DNA from: Flavobacteriaceae bacterium
GTDB lineage: Bacteria; Bacteroidota; Bacteroidia; Flavobacteriales; Flavobacteriaceae
Assembly (NCBI GenBank): GCA_023700885.1
Contig: JAMPYA010000110.1
Span: 1-7,255 of the forward strand
DNA length: 7,255 nucleotides
Direction: 5' to 3'
Shown: positions 1 to 5,195 of the stretch, piece after piece
Layout of the letters: each line of letters starts with the position of its first letter
How positions within the stretch are numbered: position 1 is the stretch's first letter
Translations under genes and position numbers: made by a program
Notes under the pieces: generated by a model
Told to the model about the DNA's origin: nothing
What the model saw: the letters and a program-made list of their open reading frames with translations, nothing else
Database searches by the model: none

Positions 1-28
1 AAAATAAATAATTATCTACATATGAAAT
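1..28 (+). repeat. Possible partial third copy of the dispersed leader element
   Basis: The first 28 bases resemble the 3' end of the leader element found upstream of moaD (around 104-130) and upstream of the exported-protein gene (around 3534-3560). All three have an A-rich run, then a TATT-like stretch, then ACATATGAAA. Here the ATG opens only Met-Lys before a TAG (28-30), so no gene starts at this copy. The match is short and AT-rich, and the window edge cuts off anything to the left, so chance similarity is possible. Confidence 0.3.
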
Positions 29-135
29 AGCCATGTTTGCAAAAACACAAACTTTGATGAGAATATTTTAATCAAACGGGCGTATTCCATATGACAAATG
101 AAGAACAAATAAAATATTCACATATGAAAATTAAA
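22..135 (+). repeat. Dispersed leader repeat, copy A (upstream of moaD)
   Basis: This stretch is related to 3408-3565. Both copies begin with the identical 18-mer ATGAAATAGCCATGTTTG, continue through a diverged AACACAAA...GAATATTT segment, and share a second 19-nt identical block ATTCCATATGACAAATGAA. Both then run through an A-rich leader into CATATGAAAAT, the start codon of the downstream gene. Copy A lacks about 46 nt that copy B has in the middle. It is 5' leader DNA for moaD. No terminal inverted repeats or transposase are visible, so whether it is a mobile repeat or a remnant of an old duplication is open. Confidence 0.7.
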
Positions 136-366
136 TTGCTCTTTTTTGGTATTACTCAAGATTTGGTTGGAAATCATACTGTGGATTTAAACATAGACAA
201 TACAATTTCTGTCGCTGAATTAAAATCCGAATTATTTGAACGTTATCCCAATTTGAATAAATTTCCAAATTTTGCCATGGCAGTAAATGAGCACTATGCA
301 AATGAAGACACTTTAGTAAACGACAAAGATATAGTTGCAGTTATCCCACCTGTTAGCGGTGGTTAA
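124..366 (+). CDS. moaD: MoaD, molybdopterin synthase small (sulfur-carrier) subunit
   Basis: MoaD is a ubiquitin-fold sulfur carrier. Its C-terminal glycine is adenylated and thiocarboxylated, and it hands sulfur to cyclic pyranopterin monophosphate on MoaE to form molybdopterin in the cytoplasm. The 80-residue product has the family's usual length, starts MKIKLLFFGITQDLVG, and ends in the diagnostic VIPPVSGG with terminal Gly-Gly. The ATG at 124 is preferred over the in-frame ATG at 91. It gives the normal MoaD N terminus, and the 11 extra codons belong to leader repeat copy A, which also sits in front of an unrelated gene. moaE follows 11 nt downstream, so the two are almost certainly cotranscribed. 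No convincing promoter was found in the 123 bp upstream, which may mean that transcription enters from further left. Confidence 0.93.
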   Translation: MKIKLLFFGITQDLVGNHTVDLNIDNTISVAELKSELFERYPNLNKFPNFAMAVNEHYANEDTLVNDKDIVAVIPPVSGG

Positions 367-377
367 AATAAGTTGAA

Positions 378-803
378 ATGAATCAGAACATCAACATAAA
401 ACTAACAGATCAAAAACTCAATTTGCAAGATTGTTATGCATGGATTCAGGACCCAACTTGTGGTGGTATTTCCATTTTTGTTGGAACTGTAAGAAATACA
501 ACGCAACAAAAAAAAGTAAATAAACTAGACTTTTCAGCTTACAGTCCAATGGCTTATAAAGAAATGCAGACTATTGCAGAACGAGCGTTAAAGCAGTTTG
601 CCATAAAAAAAATCTTGATTCATCATGCCGAAGGATTGTTAAACATTGGTGAAATACCCGTAATTATTGCAGTGGCCTCTGCGCATCGCAATGCCGCTTT
701 TGAGGCTTGCCAGTTTGCTATTGACACCTTAAAAGAAACGGTTCCTATCTGGAAAAAAGAATATTTTGACGATGGAGAAGTATGGGTAAATTCGCACCCA
801 TAA
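378..803 (+). CDS. moaE: MoaE, molybdopterin synthase catalytic subunit
   Basis: This is the large subunit of the MoaD2-MoaE2 molybdopterin synthase, which inserts two sulfurs into cyclic pyranopterin monophosphate. The 141-residue product has the expected length. Visible family features are the GGISIFVGTVRN segment (residues 29-40), the SAHR block (101-104), and the C-terminal KETVPIWKKE segment, whose K119 and K126 correspond to the active-site lysines of E. coli MoaE. The start at 378 follows moaD by 11 nt and gives a normal N terminus. The stop lies only 6 nt from the stop of the convergent methyltransferase gene, leaving no room for a separate terminator. No other molybdenum-cofactor genes are in the window; they may lie to the left. 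Confidence 0.95.
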   Translation: MNQNINIKLTDQKLNLQDCYAWIQDPTCGGISIFVGTVRNTTQQKKVNKLDFSAYSPMAYKEMQTIAERALKQFAIKKILIHHAEGLLNIGEIPVIIAVASAHRNAAFEACQFAIDTLKETVPIWKKEYFDDGEVWVNSHP

Positions 804-809
804 TGATAC

Positions 810-1535
810 TTACCAAGCTTCTACTATTAAAGCTGGACTATCTAAATCATACATTTCTCCTTTAAAATTTCCGAAGAAATTACTATTTTGGAATCCTGCT
901 TTTTTTAACAATTGCTCTAATGCTGATTTTAAAATAGGTAATAAAACAACACTGTTTTTTATTTGCTGATGCGTTGATTTAACCGTTAAAAGCGTATTAA
1001 AATCAATGCTATTAGTTTCAGTATTGTAATGATACTTACGCTCAAACAATATTTCATCATTCTCAATCAAGGGTAATTCTTTAATTTGTTTAGACAGAAT
1101 CCGATCATAATTCACTAGTTGAATTAATAATTTCCCATCCGATTTTAATATAGATTTAGCTTGCTTTAAGAAATCCATCACCTGATCTAATGAATTTAAA
1201 TGAACCAAAGTATTTCCAAAACAAATGATACCGTCAAACGAATTTTTATCGAATTTTTGATTCAATTCCAGCATACTTAATTGATGAAATTGCAAAGAAT
1301 TTAACTTTCTATCTTGCTGATTTAAAGCATATTGAATCATTTCAGCATCGAGATCAATTCCGGTTATTTGTGTGTAATAATGAGACAACTCAAAAGAAAG
1401 CGTTCCAATTCCGCATCCCACATCAAGTAAATATGATGATTTATCAATTATTTTTTGCTGAACAAAATGAACTTGATCTTGATTAATTTTAAAAATATGG
1501 TGATAATACGGCGCTATTTGCTTGTAAAAACTCAT
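810..1535 (-). CDS. Class I SAM-dependent methyltransferase
   Basis: The 241-residue protein has a Rossmann-type methyltransferase core. Motif I is YLLDVGCGIGTLSFEL (residues 35-50), the glycine-rich SAM loop. The acidic residue after strand 2 is in GIDLD (59-63), and the motif-IV-like strand is FDGIICFGNTLVHL (100-113). A central helix and strand (about 120-142, SILKSDGKLLIQL) match the usual post-core layout of methyltransferase family 11/25 proteins. The last 100 residues form the more variable substrate region and give no specific clue. The substrate is therefore unknown and could be a small molecule, a lipid or a quinone-like compound. The gene is convergent with moaE and divergent from the DUF2007 gene, so neither neighbour indicates a pathway. 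The start at 1535 places the core at the usual distance from the N terminus. Confidence 0.85.
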   Translation of the reverse strand: MSFYKQIAPYYHHIFKINQDQVHFVQQKIIDKSSYLLDVGCGIGTLSFELSHYYTQITGIDLDAEMIQYALNQQDRKLNSLQFHQLSMLELNQKFDKNSFDGIICFGNTLVHLNSLDQVMDFLKQAKSILKSDGKLLIQLVNYDRILSKQIKELPLIENDEILFERKYHYNTETNSIDFNTLLTVKSTHQQIKNSVVLLPILKSALEQLLKKAGFQNSNFFGNFKGEMYDLDSPALIVEAW

Positions 1536-1651
1536 GTTAGTAATTAGATATTAAATCGATGAAATAAGTACGAATAAAAAATGTAACAAATTTTTAATAT
1601 CATTCATAAAATCTTTCATCTATTATCTTTTTTCTTTAATCTAGTAATAAG

Positions 1652-1659
1652 CAAAGTTA
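1652..1659 (-). promoter_or_regulatory. Candidate -7 box for the methyltransferase gene
   Basis: Read on the minus strand, this is TAACTTTG, a perfect match to the Bacteroidota -7 motif TAnnTTTG. I see no TTG at the usual 17-23 nt further upstream. It would give a leader of roughly 110 nt for the gene starting at 1535, which is long. It rests on one motif only. Confidence 0.3.
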
Positions 1660-1706
1660 ATCCTATCAAATCAATTTAAATAATCTTAAAACTTATTTTA
1701 AATCCT

Positions 1707-1714
1707 TAAATTTG
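1707..1714 (+). promoter_or_regulatory. Candidate -7 box for the DUF2007 gene
   Basis: TAAATTTG fits TAnnTTTG perfectly and lies 16 nt before the start codon at 1731, predicting a short leader. A TTG -33 box is not visible at normal spacing, so support is partial. Together with the minus-strand candidate at 1652-1659 it would make 1536-1730 a divergent promoter region. Confidence 0.35.
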
Positions 1715-1730
1715 ATAGAAACCTCAATCT

Positions 1731-1964
1731 ATGGAAAAGGATCATACATACACACCCATGCAAATTGTGTTAATTTCAAGTTTTATCCATGAAATTCAGA
1801 TTGCGCAACTTAAATTAGAAAGTTACGGCATACCAAGTTTAATTATAGATGAAAACCTCAATGCTATAATAGGAACCTCTTTTGTTGAAGGGTATAAATT
1901 AAAAGTTTTTGAAACCGATTTTGAACAGGCAAAATCAATCATTCATCTAAATAAAACAAGCTAA
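1731..1964 (+). CDS. DUF2007-type small protein
   Basis: The 77-residue protein matches the pattern of the DUF2007 (putative prokaryotic signal-transducing) family. It has an N-terminal strand (QIVLISSF), a helix with alternating hydrophobics (HEIQIAQLKLESYGIP, residues 20-35), the LIIDENLNA segment (37-45), a strand with the EGYKLKVFETDFEQA signature (53-67), and a closing helix. Family members are often fused to other domains or stand alone; their molecular role is not established. There is no signal peptide or membrane segment, so it should be cytoplasmic. An alternative start is Met10 (ATG at 1758), which would begin right at the first strand. The saccharopine dehydrogenase gene follows 65 nt later on the same strand and may or may not share its transcript. 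Confidence 0.75.
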   Translation: MEKDHTYTPMQIVLISSFIHEIQIAQLKLESYGIPSLIIDENLNAIIGTSFVEGYKLKVFETDFEQAKSIIHLNKTS

Positions 1965-1992
1965 ATATAGAGTTCTTATCAATTGTAATTTG

Positions 1993-2000
1993 TATTTTCG
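1993..2000 (+). promoter_or_regulatory. Weak candidate -7 box for the saccharopine dehydrogenase gene
   Basis: TATTTTCG differs from TAnnTTTG at one position and ends 29 nt before the start codon at 2030, a sensible distance. No -33 TTG is present at normal spacing. Without it the gene would depend on read-through from the DUF2007 gene. Confidence 0.22.
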
Positions 2001-2029
2001 TTTCTACAACTTACTACAAAATTACATCC

Positions 2030-3394
2030 ATGAAAACGATACTTATTATAGGTGCCGGAAAATCATCCTCATCGCTCATTTCCTATTTACTCAATAAATC
2101 ATCCCAAGAAAATTTACATGTTATTGTAGCAGATTTATCGCTAAAAGATGCACAGGATAAAATCAACAACCATCCTAACGGAAGTGCTATTTCTTTAGAT
2201 ATACACAATGTTGAAAACCGTCGTAAAGCTGTTAAAAGTGCAGATATTATTATTTCCATGCTTCCCGCAAGTCTGCATTTAGAGGTTGCTAAAGATTGTT
2301 TAACCTATGGAAAACACATGGTTACCGCTTCTTATATTTCTCCGTCAATGCAAGCTTTAAATGATGAAGTGACTGCTAAAGGATTGGTTTTTATGAATGA
2401 AATCGGATTGGATCCCGGAATTGATCATATGAGCGCCATGCAAGTCATTGACCGAATTCGTGAACAAGGTGGAAAAATGTTGTTATTCGAATCATTTACC
2501 GGCGGATTAATAGCGCCTGAAAGTGATAACAATTCTTGGAATTATAAATTTACTTGGAATCCTAGAAATGTAGTTGTAGCCGGACAAGGTGGTGCTGCCA
2601 AATTTATTCAAGAAGGACAATATAAATACATTCCTTATCATAAATTATTTAGACGGACTGAAATTTTAAATGTAGAAGGATTTGGAAAATTTGAAGGATT
2701 GGCCAATCGTGATTCACTTAATTACAGAAGCATTTACGGTTTGGATGATATTTTAACATTGTACAGAGGAACGATTAGAAAAGTTGGATTTTCTAGAGCA
2801 TGGAATGTATTTGTACAATTGGGAATGACTGATGATTCTTATGTGATGGAAAACTCTGAAAACATGAGTTACCGCGATTTTACCAATGCTTTTTTAGCCT
2901 ATCATCCAACCGATTCAGTTGAAATAAAATTGCGTTCCTACCTAAAAATTGAACAAGATGACACCATGTGGGAAAAATTATTAGAACTCGATTTGTTTAA
3001 TCCGAACAAAAAAGTGGGACTTAAAAATGCTACTCCGGCGCAAATTCTTGAGAAAATTCTTAAAGATAAATGGACTTTACAGCCAAACGATAAAGATATG
3101 ATTGTGATGCTTCATAAATTTGGTTACGAACTCAACGGTAAAAAAGAACAAATAGAGTCTAGTATGGGTGTCATTGGCGATGATCAAACATATACCGCCA
3201 TGGCAAAAACTGTTGGTTTACCAGTTGCAATTGCAACCCTAAAAATATTGAAAGGAGAAATCAATATTCCCGGAGTTCAGCTTCCTATTACAAAAGAAGT
3301 TTATACCCCAATTTTAAAAGAATTAGAAGAATATGGAATTCATTTCAAAGAAAAGAAAGTTCCTTATTTAGGCTATAACCCAGAACGTATATAA
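2030..3394 (+). CDS. Saccharopine dehydrogenase/reductase family protein (LYS9-like)
   Basis: The 454-residue cytoplasmic oxidoreductase belongs to the saccharopine dehydrogenase family. The N-terminal Rossmann fold opens with KTILIIGAGKSSSSLI (residues 2-17; GxGxxS variant of the dinucleotide loop). An acidic residue follows strand 2 (VIVADLS), and the SADIIISMLP segment (about 69-78) closes the cofactor half. The block EIGLDPGIDHMSAM (124-137) is characteristic of the glutamate-forming enzymes related to yeast Lys9 and the SDH half of plant/animal LKR-SDH, and TGGLIAPESDNNSWNYKFTW (about 157-176) begins the substrate domain. These enzymes interconvert saccharopine with glutamate and aminoadipate semialdehyde. 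No lysine-ketoglutarate reductase gene is nearby, so lysine degradation is only the most likely pathway, and a related imino-acid substrate cannot be excluded. The length is normal and the reading frame intact. Confidence 0.88.
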   Translation: MKTILIIGAGKSSSSLISYLLNKSSQENLHVIVADLSLKDAQDKINNHPNGSAISLDIHNVENRRKAVKSADIIISMLPASLHLEVAKDCLTYGKHMVTASYISPSMQALNDEVTAKGLVFMNEIGLDPGIDHMSAMQVIDRIREQGGKMLLFESFTGGLIAPESDNNSWNYKFTWNPRNVVVAGQGGAAKFIQEGQYKYIPYHKLFRRTEILNVEGFGKFEGLANRDSLNYRSIYGLDDILTLYRGTIRKVGFSRAWNVFVQLGMTDDSYVMENSENMSYRDFTNAFLAYHPTDSVEIKLRSYLKIEQDDTMWEKLLELDLFNPNKKVGLKNATPAQILEKILKDKWTLQPNDKDMIVMLHKFGYELNGKKEQIESSMGVIGDDQTYTAMAKTVGLPVAIATLKILKGEINIPGVQLPITKEVYTPILKELEEYGIHFKEKKVPYLGYNPERI

Positions 3395-3407
3395 TTTAAT
3401 AAAACAG

Positions 3408-3575
3408 ATGAAATAGCCATGTTTGATCAAAACACAAATACGAATGAAAATATTTTTCAAGCTGGCGAAACGTTAGTTCGTGAATACCAAAAAGAAAATA
3501 AATAAGGAATGAACAATTCCATATGACAAATGAAAAAAAATAAATATTTACATATGAAAATAAAATTTCTTTTAT
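3408..3575 (+). repeat. Dispersed leader repeat, copy B (upstream of the exported-protein gene)
   Basis: This is the longer relative of 22-135, with the same 18-nt and 19-nt identical blocks in the same order and the same distance relation to the downstream ATG (31 nt here, 33 nt in copy A from the upstream ATG). It keeps about 46 nt in the middle that copy A lacks. Similarity continues past the ATG at 3554 into the first codons of the downstream gene (MKIKFLLF here, MKIKLLFF in moaD), although the two proteins are unrelated. It starts 13 nt after the saccharopine dehydrogenase stop. The ATG at 3523 opens a six-codon frame (MTNEKK, stop at 3541-3543), whereas in copy A the corresponding ATG runs in frame into moaD. 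Confidence 0.7.
3419..3505 (+). other. Coding-like relic or small ORF (28 codons) inside repeat copy B
   Basis: The frame starting at 3419 begins MFDQNTNTNENIFQA and ends in QKENK before TAA, with composition typical of a soluble protein and codons like its neighbours. The same frame is open upstream back to the stop of the saccharopine dehydrogenase gene and adds NKTDEIA. In copy A the corresponding DNA starts EIAMF in the same way, is then shifted by indels, and resumes as NTNFDENIL in another frame. This looks like the tail of a real gene that was duplicated and then decayed, but I do not recognise the family. It could equally be a translated small peptide or a chance frame. Confidence 0.25.
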
Positions 3576-4081
3576 TCGCCTTGCTAACCATTATAGCATT
3601 CAATCTTCACGCTCAACACAAATTTCAACCCTTTGAACAATTAATTGGAAAATGGAAAGGAAGTGGAAACGGTTTTTCAAATAATACCTCAACTATAGAA
3701 AGTTCTTTTCAATTTACGTTAAATCAACAGTATATTGAAGTTAAGAATCAAGCAGTTTTTCAACCTACAGAGAAATATTCTCAAGGTGAAGTTCATCAAG
3801 ATTGGGGTTTAATCAGCTTTGACAAACAACGCAAAATATTTATTTTCAGACAATTTCATATAGAAGGTTTTGTAAATCAATATATATTAAATCAAGAGGT
3901 TTCAACACCCAACAAATTGGTTTTTGAAACAGAAGTCATAGAAAATTTCGTGCCGGGAGGCAAAGCACGATGGACAATTGTAATCAATAATGAAAATGCC
4001 ATTGAAACTATTTTTGATTTACAAATGCCAGGGAAAGAATTTGTATGTTATGGCACCAATAAACTTGAAAGGATTCATTAA
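3554..4081 (+). CDS. Exported small protein, probably a lipocalin/FABP-like beta barrel
   Basis: From the ATG at 3554 the product has 175 residues and begins with a clear signal peptide: MKIK, a hydrophobic run FLLFALLTIIAF, and a likely cleavage after LHA (residue 20) before Gln21, the common flavobacterial ending. The mature part opens with FEQLIGKWKGSGNG, the typical first strand of lipocalin-like and nitrobindin/DUF1579-like barrels, and continues as alternating strands (SFQFTLNQQYIEVKNQAVF, GLISFDKQRKIFIFRQF, KARWTIVIN, IETIFDLQMP). It is thus likely periplasmic. The ligand is unknown, and the family call rests on fold pattern rather than a recognised motif. The in-frame ATG at 3530 would add eight residues (MKKNKYLH), but those codons lie inside repeat copy B, so 3554 is preferred. 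The stop TAA (4079-4081) overlaps a decayed trmN6 tail on the other strand. Confidence 0.7.
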   Translation: MKIKFLLFALLTIIAFNLHAQHKFQPFEQLIGKWKGSGNGFSNNTSTIESSFQFTLNQQYIEVKNQAVFQPTEKYSQGEVHQDWGLISFDKQRKIFIFRQFHIEGFVNQYILNQEVSTPNKLVFETEVIENFVPGGKARWTIVINNENAIETIFDLQMPGKEFVCYGTNKLERIH

Positions 4082-4125
4082 AGTTTCAAATAAAAATCCT
4101 TTACTAATGCTTTGTATTCATAAAA
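4078..4125 (-). pseudogene. Relic 3' end of trmN6, outermost copy (tail 1)
   Basis: Read on the minus strand, this segment encodes FYEYKALVKDFYLKL followed by TAA (4078-4080). The intact trmN6 ends FKELVKDFYLKL, so the last 12 codons are clearly homologous, and the final eight residues (VKDFYLKL) are identical. Upstream of the tail the frame runs into the palindrome arm, which is not trmN6 sequence. The TAA overlaps the TAA of the convergent exported-protein gene in the tetranucleotide TTAA. It is a non-functional 3' remnant, probably the original end of trmN6 before the downstream duplications. Confidence 0.75.
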
Positions 4126-4141
4126 AGATTTGTCAACTTTT

Positions 4142-4181
4142 AAAAAAAAGATTTGTCAACTTTTGAAAAGTTGACAAATCT
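4142..4181 (-). terminator. Palindrome copy 1, candidate terminator of the rpsP-rimM-trmN6 operon
   Basis: The palindrome 4149-4181 has perfect 16-bp arms (AGATTTGTCAACTTTT and its complement) around one central base. On the minus strand it is followed directly by a run of eight T (complement of 4142-4149), which makes a classic intrinsic terminator for the leftward operon, although it lies about 280 nt past the trmN6 stop. Rightward it has no T-run, so termination for the exported-protein gene would be weaker. A further lone copy of one arm at 4126-4141 could pair alternatively. Confidence 0.55.
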
Positions 4182-4278
4182 CGGTTCGTAACTCCGCAAA
4201 ATTCATTTATCGGAAACGGATAGATTGATGAAGGAGATTGATAAAATTGAGATTGAATGATTAAAATAGGGAAAGTAG

Positions 4279-4326
4279 CTACATTTTAAAGTAAAAATAT
4301 TTGACTAATGCTCTGTATTCATCAAA
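4279..4326 (-). pseudogene. Relic 3' end of trmN6, middle copy (tail 2)
   Basis: The minus-strand reading is FDEYRALVKYFYFKM and then TAG (4279-4281), homologous to the trmN6 C terminus (FKELVKDFYLKL) with several substitutions. By hand comparison about 33 of 41 bases match tail 1. Like tail 1 it lacks the rest of the gene: upstream it passes into palindrome copy 2, and the frame is closed by a stop at 4381-4383. It is a decayed fragment with no expected product. Confidence 0.7.
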
Positions 4327-4359
4327 AGATTTGTCAACTTTTGAAAAGTTGACAAATCT
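4327..4359. repeat. Palindrome copy 2 (16-bp perfect arms)
   Basis: Identical in all 33 bases to 4149-4181. It lies about 98-130 nt beyond the trmN6 stop, so it is the first strong hairpin met by leftward transcription. On the minus strand it is followed by only four T, so it is a poorer terminator than copy 1. It may instead be a REP-like repeat or act as an RNA 3'-end stabiliser. Confidence 0.7.
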
Positions 4360-4456
4360 CGGTTCGCAACTCCGCGAAATTCATTTATTGGAAACGGTTA
4401 GATTAAAGAAGGAGATTGATAAAATTGAGATTGAATGATTAGAATAGGGAAAGCGG

Positions 4457-5167
4457 CTACAATTTCAAATAAAAATCTTTGACCAACTCTTTAAAAGCAT
4501 CTGTATATTGATGTCGTGATAATTCGATGATTAATTCATCAATTTCAGGTGTGTTTTCCTGAAAAGAAAATAACAGTAAACTTCTTTTGATTTCGGAATT
4601 GGCAGTTCCTTTAACTCTTGTAATTTTTTGAGGAAAAAGTTCATTTTTTAACGCAATCTTTAAAACTTTTTCTTCTTCTTTATAAGGCGTAATTAAGGCT
4701 AAATTCCCATTTTTAGACAATAATTTCGCAGTGCTTTCTATCAATTCTTCAAAAGGTAAAGCACTTTCAAAACGCGCCAAACTTCTTTGCTTATTGATAG
4801 ATTCGTATGCATCCGTATAAAAAGGCGGATTGGAAACAATTAAGTCATATTTTTCATCTATCTCATCAACAAAATCCTGCAATGAAGCATGATAACAAAA
4901 CAATCTGTCTGACCAATCACTATTTTCAAAATTCTCTACTGCTTGCTCATAAGCATGAGCTTCAATTTCTATCGCATCTATTTGAATAGCATCGCTTCTT
5001 TGTGCCAACATCAAGGCAATTAAACCAGTTCCTGAGCCGATATCTAAAATTGATTCCGGATTTTCTAATGAAACCCAGGCTCCTAACAACACGCCATCCG
5101 TACCAACCTTCATAGCAGTTTGATCTTGTTGTATGGTAAATTGTTTAAAGCGAAAAGGCTTCGACAT
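4457..5167 (-). CDS. trmN6: TrmN6, tRNA1(Val) adenine-37 N6-methyltransferase
   Basis: The 236-residue protein is close in length to E. coli TrmN6/YfiC, which methylates N6 of A37 in tRNA1(Val) using SAM. The N-terminal signature KVGTDGVLLGAW (residues 20-31) is typical of this family. SAM-binding motif I is ILDIGSGTGLIAL (40-52), an acidic residue follows in AIEIE, and the adenine N6-methyltransferase catalytic motif NPPF is at 113-116, preceded by YDLIVS. The gene is third in the rpsP-rimM-trmN6 operon, 28 nt after rimM. Its last codons exist in two further decayed copies downstream (4078-4125 and 4279-4326), and its present tail (AFKELVKDFYLKL) may itself be the product of that duplication. 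The frame is intact and the catalytic motif complete, so it should be functional. Confidence 0.92.
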   Translation of the reverse strand: MSKPFRFKQFTIQQDQTAMKVGTDGVLLGAWVSLENPESILDIGSGTGLIALMLAQRSDAIQIDAIEIEAHAYEQAVENFENSDWSDRLFCYHASLQDFVDEIDEKYDLIVSNPPFYTDAYESINKQRSLARFESALPFEELIESTAKLLSKNGNLALITPYKEEEKVLKIALKNELFPQKITRVKGTANSEIKRSLLLFSFQENTPEIDELIIELSRHQYTDAFKELVKDFYLKL

Positions 5168-5195
5168 AAAATAGGAACTTATAAATAGCGAGATA

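Larger units (their letters stand above)
4081..4495. repeat. Tandem array: trmN6 tail + palindrome + 101-nt spacer, period 178 bp
   Basis: The 375-bp interval between the exported-protein gene and trmN6 is two tandem units plus the intact trmN6 end. In plus-strand order each unit is a trmN6 tail (4078-4125; 4279-4326; third copy 4457-4495 inside trmN6), a perfect palindrome (4149-4181; 4327-4359), and a 101-nt spacer (4182-4282; 4360-4460). The palindromes are identical, and by my hand count the spacers differ at about 9 of 101 positions. Palindrome-to-palindrome and stop-to-stop (4279 to 4457) distances are both 178. The first unit is 23 nt longer because of an extra palindrome arm and A-run (4126-4148). 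Tails are more diverged than spacers. No complete gene was found in the interval on either strand. Confidence 0.85.

Noticed and set aside
33..40. ATGTTTG region as a -7 promoter box in both leader repeats
   Set aside because: CATGTTTG mismatches TAnnTTTG at the first base and no TTG lies at -33 spacing in either copy.
91..123. MoaD N-terminal extension from the ATG at 91
   Set aside because: The extra 11 codons belong to a repeat that also precedes an unrelated gene, and MoaD from 124 already has the normal length.
804..809. Bidirectional terminator between moaE and the methyltransferase gene
   Set aside because: Only 6 bp separate the stops and no stem-loop with a T-run is visible around them.
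3530..3553. Start of the exported protein at 3530
   Set aside because: It adds MKKNKYLH from the repeat element. The start at 3554 gives a compact standard signal peptide. This is not excluded absolutely.
4182..4281. Minus-strand open frame through spacer copy 1 and the palindrome
   Set aside because: The same frame in spacer copy 2 is broken by a stop, so it is not maintained as coding.
4081..4456. CRISPR-like array in the repeated interval
   Set aside because: Only two long units, whose spacers are homologous to each other and which contain gene tails, with no cas genes. It is a tandem duplication.
4807..4989. Plus-strand 60-codon ORF
   Set aside because: It lies wholly antisense to trmN6, which has intact family motifs. 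Its translation has no recognisable features.
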